DNA from: Paracoccus tegillarcae
GTDB taxonomy: Bacteria > Pseudomonadota > Alphaproteobacteria > Rhodobacterales > Rhodobacteraceae
Assembly: GCF_002847305.1 (NCBI RefSeq)
Contig: NZ_CP025408.1
Span: 1,286,001-1,350,000 of the forward strand
Length of the DNA: 64,000 nucleotides
Direction: 5' to 3'
Part shown: in pieces, positions 17,367 through 26,489 of the stretch
Layout of the letters: every line of letters begins with the position of its first letter
Numbering within the stretch: position 1 is the first letter of the stretch
The notes under the pieces: model-generated
The model's input: only the letters and a program-made list of their open reading frames with translations
What the model was told of the DNA's origin: nothing
Databases searched by the model: none
Position numbers and translations under genes: made by a program

Positions 17367-19556
17367 ATGGCAGAGCAGCGGGAATGGTCGGTAACGGGGA
17401 TGGATTGTGCCGCCTGCACGACCAAAGTGACGCGCGCGGTTGAACGGTTGCCCGGCGTCAGCGCCGTCAAGGTCGCGCTGATGGCCGAGCGGCTGTCGCT
17501 GGTTCTCGACGATGGCGCGGACCCGGCGGCGGTCGAAGGCACGGTGCGCAAGCTGGGTTACGGCATCGCGCCGAAGGGACAGGATGTCCCGCGCAAAAAG
17601 GCGTTCGTGCTGCCTGACGACGACACGCCACAAAACGACGATCACAGCTCGCACGACCATGATCCCAGTTCGCACACCCATGCCGATCCGGCCGATCGCG
17701 GCAAGGCGTGGTATCACACCGCCAAGGGACGGCTGGTGATCCTGACCGGCGCGCTGTTGGTGGTGGCGTGGGGGATTGAACTGCTGACATCGGCCACGAT
17801 CGGGTATCGGGCGTTTGTGCTGGCCTGCGTGATTGGCGTGGCACCGGTGGCCAAACGCGCCTTTGCGGCGCTGCGCATGGGTCAGCCGTTTACCATTGAA
17901 TCGCTGATGACCGTCGCCGCCATCGGTGCGCTGTTCATCGGCGCTGCCGAAGAGGCCGCGTTGGTCGTGTTTCTGTTTGCTGTGGGCGAGGTGCTGGAAG
18001 GCGTGGCCGCCGGCAAGGCGCGCGACGGAATCCGGGGTCTGGCGCAGTTGGTCCCGAAAACCGCAATCATCGAAATTGGTGGCCGGACCCGTACCGTTCC
18101 CGCAGAAACGCTGGAGATCGGGCAGATCGTTCTTGTGCGCCCCGGCGACCGCGTTCCGGCGGATGGCGAGATCGCCGACGGCACCAGCGGCATCGACGAA
18201 AGCCCGGTGACCGGCGAAAGCATCCCGGTCAACAGAACAACGGGCGATGCTGTTTTTGCGGGGTCAATCAATACCGAGGCCGCTTTGCGCGTTCGCGTGA
18301 CGCGTGCCGCCGCTGACAACACCATTTCCCGGATCATCCGACTGGTCGAAGAGGCCGAGGATGCGCGCGCCCCGACCGAACGCTTTATCGACAGGTTCAG
18401 CCGCTGGTATATGCCGGCGGTGGTCGGCGTGGCCTTGCTGGTGATGCTCGTGCCGCCGCTGGCTCCGGGGGCGGATTGGGGCACATGGACCTATCGCGGG
18501 CTGGCGCTGCTGCTGATCGGGTGCCCCTGCGCTCTGGTCATCTCGGTGCCTGCGGCCATTGCCTCGGCATTGTCGTCGGGGGCGCGGCGGGGCCTGCTGA
18601 TGAAGGGCGGCGCGGTGATCGAGGCGGCGGCCAAGACCACCCATGTGGCCTTTGACAAGACCGGCACACTGACGCGCGGCAAGCCTGTGGTGACCGATAT
18701 CGTCCCGGCACCGGGCGTGTCCGAGGCCGATCTTCTGGCCATCGCCGCCGGGGTCGAGACGGGGTCCAGCCACCCGCTGGCCGTGGCGATTCTGGCCCGT
18801 GCAGGCGACACTGCCAAGCCGTCGCAGGCTGCCCGCGCCCTGCCCGGCAAAGGGGTGCAGGCGATCGTTGAGGGGGCGAAGACATGGGTTGCCTCGCCGC
18901 TTCATGCCGCTGAACTGGGCGGGATAGCGGATCCTGATCGGGCCTCGGCGCTGGAAGAACAGGGAAAGACCGTCGTCGCGGTTTTCCGTGACAACACGCC
19001 CATCGGCCTGATCGCACTGCGCGATGAGCCCCGCGACGACGCCTCCGAAGCCGTCCGCCAGTTGACGGGTATGGGCATCGCGTCGGTCATGATGACTGGT
19101 GACAACGCCCGAACGGCTGCCGCGATTGCCGGGACCCTTGGGCTTGATCACCGCGCCCAGATGATGCCCGAGGACAAACTGACGGCCATCCGCGACCTCG
19201 GCCCGCAGGTGATGATGATCGGCGACGGCATCAACGACGCCCCGGCGCTGAAACAGGCGGGCGTGGGTGTCGCCATGGGCTCGGGCACAGACGTGGCGCT
19301 GGAAACGGCGGACGCGGCGATCCTGCGCGACCGCGTGACCGACGCCCCCGCGCTGATCCGCCTTGCCCGCGCGACGATGGGCAATATCCGCCAGAACGTG
19401 ACGCTGGCCCTGGGGTTGAAGGCGGTTTTCCTGGTAACTTCGGTGTTTGGCATCACCGGCCTGTGGATTGCGATCCTGGCCGATACCGGCGCAACGGTGC
19501 TGGTCACGCTGAACGCGCTGCGGCTGCTGCGCTTTGATCCGACAAGGGATGCATGA
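17367..19556 (+). CDS. zntA: Zn/Cd/Pb-exporting P1B-type ATPase
   Basis: A 729-residue heavy-metal efflux ATPase. It has an N-terminal HMA domain with 'GMDCAACTTKV' (residues 11-21) and a His/Asp-rich linker near residues 87-112. The membrane metal site 'GCPCALVISVP' is near 385, the phosphorylation site 'DKTGTLTRG' near 430 and 'GDGINDAPALKQ' near 618. The last helix has 'ADTGATVLVTLNALRLL', the Asp-containing signature of the P1B-2 (Zn/Cd/Pb) class. It exports these metals to the periplasm. It is controlled by the divergent MerR gene, and a second more distantly related copy is at 43182. Confidence 0.93.
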   Translation: MAEQREWSVTGMDCAACTTKVTRAVERLPGVSAVKVALMAERLSLVLDDGADPAAVEGTVRKLGYGIAPKGQDVPRKKAFVLPDDDTPQNDDHSSHDHDPSSHTHADPADRGKAWYHTAKGRLVILTGALLVVAWGIELLTSATIGYRAFVLACVIGVAPVAKRAFAALRMGQPFTIESLMTVAAIGALFIGAAEEAALVVFLFAVGEVLEGVAAGKARDGIRGLAQLVPKTAIIEIGGRTRTVPAETLEIGQIVLVRPGDRVPADGEIADGTSGIDESPVTGESIPVNRTTGDAVFAGSINTEAALRVRVTRAAADNTISRIIRLVEEAEDARAPTERFIDRFSRWYMPAVVGVALLVMLVPPLAPGADWGTWTYRGLALLLIGCPCALVISVPAAIASALSSGARRGLLMKGGAVIEAAAKTTHVAFDKTGTLTRGKPVVTDIVPAPGVSEADLLAIAAGVETGSSHPLAVAILARAGDTAKPSQAARALPGKGVQAIVEGAKTWVASPLHAAELGGIADPDRASALEEQGKTVVAVFRDNTPIGLIALRDEPRDDASEAVRQLTGMGIASVMMTGDNARTAAAIAGTLGLDHRAQMMPEDKLTAIRDLGPQVMMIGDGINDAPALKQAGVGVAMGSGTDVALETADAAILRDRVTDAPALIRLARATMGNIRQNVTLALGLKAVFLVTSVFGITGLWIAILADTGATVLVTLNALRLLRFDPTRDA

Positions 19557-19664
19557 TCAAACATTGTTGAAATTCGCACAGCGGACCGGCAGGATCTGTC
19601 TGCTTAGGTGTTTGATCCCAGGGTTTGATGGTGTGATCCTTTCGAAGGAAGGGAAGGATGCCCT

Positions 19665-20624
19665 ATGGGACAAGTTCGTCACGGAAGCGCCACGACCACG
19701 TACGCCGTCAGAGCAGCAACACAGCGATCGCAAGCTTCGCTCGCGACGTTGAGCCGGGAGTTCGGGATCAATCCCCAAACGGTTGCGAAGTGGCGCAAAC
19801 GACAGACGGTTGATGATCTCAAGACCGGCCCAAAGGAGCCACGTTCGACGGTCCTCACGGAGGCTGAGGAGGCGGCTATCGTCGCGTTTCGGCGCCACAC
19901 GATGCTGCCGCTTGATGATTGCCTTTATGCCCTCCAGTCGTCCATCCCGCATCTGACACGCTCAGCACTGCACCGCTGTCTGCAGCGACATGGCATCTCG
20001 CGCCTGCCTGACGTCGAGGGCGACAAGCCAAAGCGGTCGAAGTTCAAACGCTACCCTATCGGCTTCTTCCACATCGACATCGCCGAGGTGCAGACTGCTG
20101 AAGGAAAGCTGTTCCTGTTCGTCGGTATCGACCGCACGAGCAAGTTTGCTGTGACCCGGCTTGTCGAGAAGGCGGACAGAAAGACGGCTTGAGCGTTTCT
20201 GCAATACATGCTCGAAGCCGTGCCGTATCAGGTCCACACCATTCTAACCGATAACGGCATTCAGTTCGCCGAGCAGCCTCGGAACCGGAACACCGCGTAT
20301 TCACGGCCGATGCGCTTTGACATGATCTGTGAGGCAAACGGGATTGAGCGCCGACTGACCAAACCCAACCATCCCTGGACCAACGGACAGGTCGAACGGA
20401 TGGACCGCACGATCAAGGAAGCCACTGTAAAGCGCTTCCCCTACGACAGCCATGATCAGCTGCGAACGCACCTCACGGACTTCATGGCAGCATACAACTT
20501 CGCGCGTCGGCAAAAGCCCCTCAACGGGCTCACACCCTACGAATACATCTGCAAGACCTGGACATCAGAGCCGGACAGATCCATCTTGAACCCGATCCAC
20601 CAGATGCCGGGACTGAGCACATAG
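19665..20624 (+). pseudogene. IS481-family transposase interrupted by an in-frame TGA
   Basis: The first half (175 residues) has an N-terminal helix-turn-helix ('LSREFGINPQTVAKWRKRQ') and the start of an rve integrase core ('GFFHIDIAEVQTAEGKLFLF', 'VGIDRTSKFAV'). The reading stops at TGA 20190-20192. It then continues in the same frame with 'LTDNGIQFAE', 'HPWTNGQVERMDRTIKEATV' and 'YDSHDQLRTHLTDFMAAYNF', the remaining catalytic residues. A single nonsense change therefore disables an otherwise full-length IS481-type transposase. I could not fix the terminal inverted repeats; the element lies somewhere within about 19560-20720. Confidence 0.8.
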
Positions 20625-20796
20625 GCGGCCGCATCGAAAGACCGAATACATAGAAGCAGGGTCAAAATGGCATCAAAAAAACGCTTGCAGGGGAAGGCAG
20701 TTCTTGCATACCCTCCATATGCTTAAAAAATTTTTCGCGTGATTTTGGCGATTTTTTGCTGCTGCGCCACAAGCAAATAGAATCTACCAGGCAGCT

Positions 20797-21645
20797 ATGA
20801 GGCCCGCAATGAAGGATCTAACAGTCATAATTGTTTGCTATAATAGCAGTTCCATTCTGCCAAACCTTCTGGCTTCTCTCCCAAATAATGTCGCAGTCAC
20901 CCTTGTAAACAACACCCCAAATGACCGCTTGGACCACTTAGCATCTGACTGGGTTCAGATCATTACGCCAGGTAGAAACGTGGGCTTTGGGGTCGCGTGT
21001 AACCTTGGCGCGAGCAACGTCGGGACCCAATATATTTTGTTTTTGAACCCAGATACACGGCTGCAATCTGGCGCAATCGATGCCCTTATGCAAAGTGCTA
21101 AAGACCACCCTGAGGCATCGGCATTTAACCCTGTTCTCGCGGACAGCGATGGCAAGCTCCATAACAAGCGGCGCAGCATTCTCCTGCCTCGTGGTCATCG
21201 CCTGTCGGCTCAAGCGGTTCAATGTGATGGAGTCGTGCCGGTGCTCACGGGCGCAGCCTTGCTGGTGCGCGCGGATGCATTTTTCCAAGCAGGTAAATTT
21301 GATTCGGCAATCTTTCTTTATCATGAAGACGATGATCTAAGCATCCGATTGAAAGCACTGGGTCCGTTGCGTATCGTCGGGGCGGCACAAGTCATACATG
21401 AAGGAGGACATGGGTCTGGTGATCGCATCGCATCGGCCAGCATAAAGGCATTTCACATGGGTCAGTCTCGTGTCTATGCCATGCGCAAACATAATCGCCC
21501 AATGCCATTGCTGCGCAGCCTTGGGCGAGCCACGCTGCAATTGTTGTCCCCCACCACATGGCTTTCGCGACGTAAACGAACCAAACAAGTGCATTTTCTG
21601 CGCGGAATCTTGTCTGCACCACAAGTATCCAATGCCTCCACGTAA
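20797..21645 (+). CDS. GT2-family glycosyltransferase (rhamnosyltransferase-like)
   Basis: A 282-residue cytoplasmic glycosyltransferase. The GT-A fold motifs are clear: 'LTVIIVCYNSSSILPNLLAS' at the start, 'GRNVGFGVACNLGA', 'YILFLNPDTRL' (DxD-like metal site) and 'FLYHEDDDLSIRL' (catalytic acidic cluster). This is the WbbL-like rhamnosyltransferase pattern. The gene is less GC-rich than its surroundings. It overlaps the next gene by 14 bases. The donor sugar is unknown. Confidence 0.87.
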   Translation: MRPAMKDLTVIIVCYNSSSILPNLLASLPNNVAVTLVNNTPNDRLDHLASDWVQIITPGRNVGFGVACNLGASNVGTQYILFLNPDTRLQSGAIDALMQSAKDHPEASAFNPVLADSDGKLHNKRRSILLPRGHRLSAQAVQCDGVVPVLTGAALLVRADAFFQAGKFDSAIFLYHEDDDLSIRLKALGPLRIVGAAQVIHEGGHGSGDRIASASIKAFHMGQSRVYAMRKHNRPMPLLRSLGRATLQLLSPTTWLSRRKRTKQVHFLRGILSAPQVSNAST

Positions 21646-22366
21646 AAAAACTTCTTTTGAGAACTTCTTTTCTCTCAAGCGTCACCGCCGTCGTCTAAGC
21701 CGCAGTGCAGTTAATGCACCCAAGGCCGAATTCTCAGTTCTGAAAGAACAAATTGTAGATGCTGGAAAGCCAAATCAAACACGCGGCTCTCACGATAGTC
21801 TGGACCGCCATTTTGAAGCTTTGCGCTCAGAATTTTCTGGCCAATCCGCCTTGATACTCGAACATGCACGTCTGAACGTACTGCTCCGGCGTCAAATATC
21901 TCCAAAAGAAAACTATGCACGATTGGCCGAACTTTACCGATCAGAAGCCCCCTATTTGCTAGAGCACCTGAATGTGCGTTGGATGGTTTCCGCGTGCGAT
22001 AGCATTGCAGATTGGGATCCTGATCCCGCGGCACGGGCGACGGCGCTGTCGGTCTCATTGTTGGTCAACACGGTCAAATTGATTGAGTCTGAGCGTTATT
22101 TGAATGACCAGATTTCTCAGGATATGCAGCCAGACCGCGTGACGCATGTAAATGAGGCACTTGTTCCGTTGTTTGAGGGTTTGTCAGTTTTTACTGTCGG
22201 CACAGACGATACGCTGCGTAATATGCGCTGGCGGATGGAGGCCGGAAAAGGTGCTCATTTTAGCGGTGATATCTTGATGGAAGTGTTCGACAGGCTGCAA
22301 GTGAACGACACCGTTTACGCACGTTTCAGGGCGAGACATCATCGTAAGAAGACGTCTTGGTGGTGA
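21632..22366 (+). CDS. Uncharacterised protein next to glycosyltransferases
   Basis: A 244-residue protein I do not recognise. The first 40 residues are very basic (MPPRKKTSFENFF, LKRHRRRLSRS); the rest is predicted helical, with a Leu-rich stretch ('EHARLNVLLRRQISPKENYA') and no signal peptide or membrane helix. It overlaps the upstream GT2 gene by 14 bases, and its last 41 bases overlap the convergent GT25 gene. The context suggests surface-glycan modification, but function is unknown. Confidence 0.6.
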   Translation: MPPRKKTSFENFFSLKRHRRRLSRSAVNAPKAEFSVLKEQIVDAGKPNQTRGSHDSLDRHFEALRSEFSGQSALILEHARLNVLLRRQISPKENYARLAELYRSEAPYLLEHLNVRWMVSACDSIADWDPDPAARATALSVSLLVNTVKLIESERYLNDQISQDMQPDRVTHVNEALVPLFEGLSVFTVGTDDTLRNMRWRMEAGKGAHFSGDILMEVFDRLQVNDTVYARFRARHHRKKTSWW

Positions 22367-23144
22367 TGGTTGGAATACGTGTCCTTTTGCCAAAAGGAAC
22401 CATTGTCTTTTCCCCACGTCCTAATTGGCGAAACCCCAAAGATAATTGCGCCATGATCCGTCGCAGGGTTTGCGCTGGCGACTTGGGCGCCTTGCGATGA
22501 AGTGCGCTGGACACGCTTGAGGTTTCAGGGGGCCATTCTTGGGGCACGTTGTAGAACTGGGCCATGTCGTTCTGAATAACCTGAGCGGGTACAACTTGGG
22601 CTGCACGCAATAAACCAGGTTTCGCAATCACAGCATCCGCAAGCCCCGGGGTTTTCGCCACGTAATCCAGTAGCTTTCTGGCCCCCGTGGGCCACAGGAT
22701 GTAGCCCGCTGCTCCCGCACGGTCGATTAGCAATGTACGAGCCTGTGCGGGCCCTACATCGAATACGTTTGCTCCTAAAAATTTGGCCCGATTACGTGTT
22801 TCCAATTGTAATAGGTCGAGATCATCTATGCGGATGGCTGCCGTGAGGACTGCGGACAAATCATCCGCTAACAAAGCATCGTCCTCAAGTATCAAGCAAG
22901 GTGCGCCCTTATCATACACCATCTGCCAGCCAGTCATATGGCTGCGCAAACAGGCCCGTTCCGCAGGCGCTATCGGGCGTTGCCAGCCATCCCAATAGAC
23001 ATCGTCAGTATCCATTTCGATGTCGTCGATAGTGACTGCGGGCAGTCTTTTCCACGTGATCCCCTTGCCCGTCAATTGCTCTTGTTGAAAAGCCATCCGT
23101 GCTCTGGCGATTTCTACGTTGATGATTAGTGCTTGTATTGTCAC
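22326..23144 (-). CDS. GT25-family glycosyltransferase (LPS-type)
   Basis: A 272-residue protein of the GT25 LPS glycosyltransferase family. 'RPIAPAERACLRSHMTGWQM' near residue 55 and 'PCLILEDDALLADD' near residue 82 are the hallmark segments, followed by 'GAAGYILWPTGARKLLD'. It likely adds a hexose to lipopolysaccharide or capsule. It is convergent with the unknown gene before it, with a 41-bp 3' overlap, and shares the lower GC of that small block. Its promoter would lie in 23145-23230. Confidence 0.85.
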   Translation of the reverse strand: MTIQALIINVEIARARMAFQQEQLTGKGITWKRLPAVTIDDIEMDTDDVYWDGWQRPIAPAERACLRSHMTGWQMVYDKGAPCLILEDDALLADDLSAVLTAAIRIDDLDLLQLETRNRAKFLGANVFDVGPAQARTLLIDRAGAAGYILWPTGARKLLDYVAKTPGLADAVIAKPGLLRAAQVVPAQVIQNDMAQFYNVPQEWPPETSSVSSALHRKAPKSPAQTLRRIMAQLSLGFRQLGRGEKTMVPFGKRTRIPTITTKTSSYDDVSP

Positions 23145-23287
23145 GTTACACCGATGTTCCGACTTTGTGTTGGTAAAGCAGTATGATGATAACTAGGTTG
23201 ACCGCAGGAACTCAAACAAACGACGCTTTGCCCGGCCTTTGTTGCGCAACGGGGCTGAAGACCGAGCTCCCCTTCCTAGGATAGACT

Positions 23288-23495
23288 TATCCCACGGCCA
23301 CTGTGACACGGATGCCGCGCGGGGTGTAGCCGTTCAGCACGGCAGTGCGAGCCTGGAGTTCAGCGCCCTGACGGTCGAAGTCGCGTGCCATGAGATTCTG
23401 ATCCAGCAGCTTCACGCAATGCATCTTCGTCTCGACGCGGCTTCGGCGGTGGTATCCGCTCCACTTTCGCCAGATGGCACGACCAACTGGAATCG
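23288..23495 (-). pseudogene. IS5-family transposase C-terminal remnant
   Basis: On the minus strand 'IWRKWSGYHRRSRVETKMHC' followed by 'RDFDRQGAELQARTAVLNGY' is the C-terminal end of an IS5-family transposase. The region outside (about 23228-23290) contains TTTGTTGCGCAAC, in the position of the element's end. The N-terminal and catalytic parts are absent: the sequence switches at about 23495. The join lies against the truncated SIS gene, so the insertion or a later deletion probably removed that gene's front. Confidence 0.7.
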
Positions 23496-23593
23496 TGAAA
23501 ATGATCGTGGCCCCCGCCATGAAGCCGGTGATCGACGCGATGATCCAGCCCTCATTCGACAAGGCCAGTGTTTTAGCAAGCTGATCGCCACCC

Positions 23594-24073
23594 ATGTCTA
23601 CAAGATCGTTGCAATGTGACTGGTCGCACGCGCTGGCACCACTGGCGAAGGCAAAAAGCGTGCTAACCATTTCCCGTGGCCCTAGCCTCGCAATTGCCAG
23701 CGAGGCGGCCCTGAAGCTTAAGGAAACCTGTGGAATTCACGCCGAGGCGTTCAGCTCTGCCGAGGTCATCCACGGCCCGCTGGCGCTTGCCAAAGGCGAC
23801 CTGGCTGCATTGGTGTTCCAGCCCGATCCGCATGGAAGGGCAAGCGCGGAATATGCCGTTCAACGCATGCGGGCGTCAGGCAGTTCTGTCTATACGGTCG
23901 GCCAAGACGGACACAGCCCGTATCACTTGCCTGTTCCTTCGACTGGAAACGACTTCCTCGATCCAATTGCCGCGATTTGCGCCTTCTACGTCTTCGCCGA
24001 GCAACTGGCCGGCACGCTTGGACTTGATCCTGACAGCCCGCCGAACCTGAACAAAATCACGGTGACAGTATGA
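23594..24073 (+). pseudogene. N-terminally truncated SIS-domain sugar isomerase/deaminase
   Basis: The surviving C-terminal half of a double-SIS protein of the GlmS-isomerase/NagB-II type: 'TISRGPSLAIASEAALKLKE', 'HAEAFSSAEVIHGPLAL' and 'FLDPIAAICAFYVFAEQLA' are typical. The first SIS domain is missing. Just upstream in the same frame, 'DKASVLAS' followed by a stop and then 'CDWSHALAPLAKA' suggests decayed coding sequence. A start at 23594 could give a 159-residue product, but activity is unlikely. It overlaps the glucokinase gene by ATGA, so the pair was once an amino-sugar utilisation operon. Confidence 0.75.
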
Positions 24074-25050
24074 GCGATCTGGTTTGCGATTTGGGCGGCA
24101 CGCATTGCCGACTTGGCACATCCGTCAACGGCGCGCTGGACGTCACCAAGAACCGAAAATTCCAGAATAGCGACTTCAACAGTTTGAACGAAATCATCAA
24201 ACAATACATGAACGCGTCTTCGGTCGATGCGTTCGATGCGGTCGTCATCGCTATGGCCGCCCCCGTCTCGGGCAACGTGGTAACACTGACAAATCTGAAT
24301 TGGGAAATCAGTTCAGACAGAATTTGTCACGATACTCAGGCCCGTGAGGTGAATTTCATCAATGATTTTGAGGCACTGGGATACTCTCTAGCGCAAACAG
24401 ATCTTCTGAAGCAGGAACTGATAATTCAGGCCGACAGCACTGCACCACAGGGTACAAAGCTTGTTTTGGGCGCGGGAACAGGTTTCAACTGCGCAGCCCG
24501 GCACGCCAAAGGCGCGGTTTCCACCTGTGAAGCCGGGCACACCACATTTCCGATCTCGAATGAGATAGATGTTATAATCAGCAGATACTTTTCGCAGCAA
24601 TACGGACGCTGTTCACTTGATCGGGTCCTGTCAGGCAGCGGTATCCAAACGCTGTACAATATTATTTGCCTGGAAATGGCAATCACTCCTCGGGCAATAG
24701 ACAGTACAGCCATCGTACAGTCAGCGCTCCGCGGCAATTGCCGGGCTTCCGTAAGAACCTGCGATGAATTTCTGAGAATTCTGGGAAGGACCACAGGTGA
24801 TCTCGCCCTGATGTTCTTGGCACATGGCGGTGTTTACCTAACCGGCGGCCTAACACGCGCATTGCTCCCGCTGTTGGCACTGCACGGCAACAGCTTTGAA
24901 CGCAACTTCACTTCGAAGGGTCGAATGGCAGATATGATGCGCAGCTTCTCTGTTTCTCTCATTGCCGACGACTTTCAGGCTCTTCGGGGATGCACCGAAT
25001 ATCGTCGGTCGTCTGGGAGTAGCGGCGGCCTCGGAATGGATCCACAGTAG
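24070..25050 (+). CDS. glk: Glucokinase-family sugar kinase
   Basis: A 326-residue ATP-dependent hexokinase-like protein of the glucokinase family. The phosphate-binding motif 'DLGGTHCRLGTS' opens the protein; 'NFINDFEALGY' holds the catalytic Asp; 'VLGAGTGFNCAARH', 'EAGHTTFPI' and 'GGVYLTGGLTRALLPL' follow in order. The last 20 residues after 'ADDFQALRGCTEYR' look unlike homologues and may be a small frame change. It overlaps the broken SIS gene, so the original substrate may have been an amino sugar such as N-acetylglucosamine. It may now lack a promoter because of the upstream damage. Confidence 0.82.
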   Translation: MSDLVCDLGGTHCRLGTSVNGALDVTKNRKFQNSDFNSLNEIIKQYMNASSVDAFDAVVIAMAAPVSGNVVTLTNLNWEISSDRICHDTQAREVNFINDFEALGYSLAQTDLLKQELIIQADSTAPQGTKLVLGAGTGFNCAARHAKGAVSTCEAGHTTFPISNEIDVIISRYFSQQYGRCSLDRVLSGSGIQTLYNIICLEMAITPRAIDSTAIVQSALRGNCRASVRTCDEFLRILGRTTGDLALMFLAHGGVYLTGGLTRALLPLLALHGNSFERNFTSKGRMADMMRSFSVSLIADDFQALRGCTEYRRSSGSSGGLGMDPQ

Positions 25051-25164
25051 CTCGCTGCTCACGCTCGATATGCATGATATTATCTTTTCGAAAGACGATA
25101 CTTTGTTGGCACTGCGAACGACTTTTTGGACCTGTCACGTATTTGTGCCGCTCCGAGTGCTCGT

Positions 25165-26022
25165 TTAAGCCACCTTCCGTTCAAAAGCGACCGGGCTTTT
25201 CCAGCCCAGTGCTGAGTGCCGTCGACGCGGATTGTAGAACCCATTGATGTATTCGAAGATCGCCATCTCAGCGTGCCGCCGGGTTACCCATGACCGCCGC
25301 CAGATCAGCTCGGCCTTGATGGTTTTGAAGAATGTCTCGACGGCCGCATTGTCATAACAATTACCTTTGCCGCTCATCGAGACTTTGAAGCCATGCTGGC
25401 GCAGGATCTTCTGGTAGTCATGCGAACAGTATTGGCTGCCCCTGTCGCTGTGGAAGATGCAGCCTTTGGGTGGCGACCTGAAGGCAATCGCCATCTTCAA
25501 GGCCCGGATCGCCAGATCGCGCTTCATCCGGTTGCTGACAGCCCAGCCGATCACGCGGCGGGAGTGCAGGTCCAGGATGACTGCCAGATATAGCCAGCCC
25601 TCGCGGGTCCAGATGTAGCTGATGTCGCCCGCCCATTTCTGGTTGGGCCCGGCTGCACTAAAGTCGCGATCCAGCAGGTTCGGGGCGATGTTGAACGTAT
25701 GGGCGCTGTCGGTCGTGGCTTTGAACTTACGCGTTCTTTCAACGATGATCCTGTTTTCGCGCATCAGGCGACCGACGCGTCGATGCCCGACATCGACACC
25801 AACCTCTTTCAGCTCCTCTGTCATCCTCGGCCGACCATAGCTGCCCAAGCTCAGACGCGACTGTTCCTTGATATGCGCCAGAACGACCATGTCCATGCGC
25901 TGCCTGTGGCTGGCTGGGAGGCTGCGGAAGGCCCGTAATCCACGCGGGCTGACATTCATCACCTGGCAAAGCCGGTCGATCGGGAAGGCCCCGCGCTGTT
26001 CTTCGATGAACCTGAACCTCAC
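25165..26022 (-). CDS. IS3-family transposase OrfB (copy 1)
   Basis: A 285-residue rve-type transposase catalytic subunit. The DDE residues appear in 'WAGDISYIWTREGWLYLAVI', 'IFHSDRGSQY' and 'DNAAVETFFKTIKAEL'. The protein reads the same as copy 2 at 40038. In an intact element it is made as an OrfA-OrfB fusion by -1 slippage on a run of seven A then G. Here an IS1595-family element sits exactly on that run, so the fusion cannot form and this copy should be unable to move alone. Confidence 0.9.
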   Translation of the reverse strand: MRFRFIEEQRGAFPIDRLCQVMNVSPRGLRAFRSLPASHRQRMDMVVLAHIKEQSRLSLGSYGRPRMTEELKEVGVDVGHRRVGRLMRENRIIVERTRKFKATTDSAHTFNIAPNLLDRDFSAAGPNQKWAGDISYIWTREGWLYLAVILDLHSRRVIGWAVSNRMKRDLAIRALKMAIAFRSPPKGCIFHSDRGSQYCSHDYQKILRQHGFKVSMSGKGNCYDNAAVETFFKTIKAELIWRRSWVTRRHAEMAIFEYINGFYNPRRRHSALGWKSPVAFERKVA

Positions 26023-26489
26023 GGCTTTTGGCCCGCGAAGAACTGGGTGGCTTTTTTTAGGGGGGCTATATACTTAACTAGCCAACAACCGGCTAGGACG
26101 GTTACGGTAGACACCGGATTCCTGTATTAGTAGTGTAAAACGGAAGGTGACGGCTACTGCCTTCTCACATGTCCCTAGGCGCCAACCTTAGTGGGACGGA
26201 AATGAACGACAGTGAGCTACAACGTGCTCCCAGCGTCCAAACCGAAACCGGATATATGAGCAAACACTCACCGGTTTCGGCCATGTGCAAGTAACTGCCA
26301 TCGCAGCACCTCCATGATGGATCACCAGCTTGAGGCTGGCTCTCCGAAGGCGCACCACGCGCCTCCGCCCTGTTTCAGAGAGCAAGTGGTGCGTAGAGGC
26401 GACAGTAGCCGTCAGGTCATATATATCGAATCAGCAGATCGCGAGTCGAGTCATTTACTTGCAAATGTTCACCATTCAGTCTTGAACGT

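Noticed and set aside
26188-26385. A 65-codon open frame in the IS1595-type element
   Set aside because: No domain, no ribosome site; it lies in the non-coding left part of the element.
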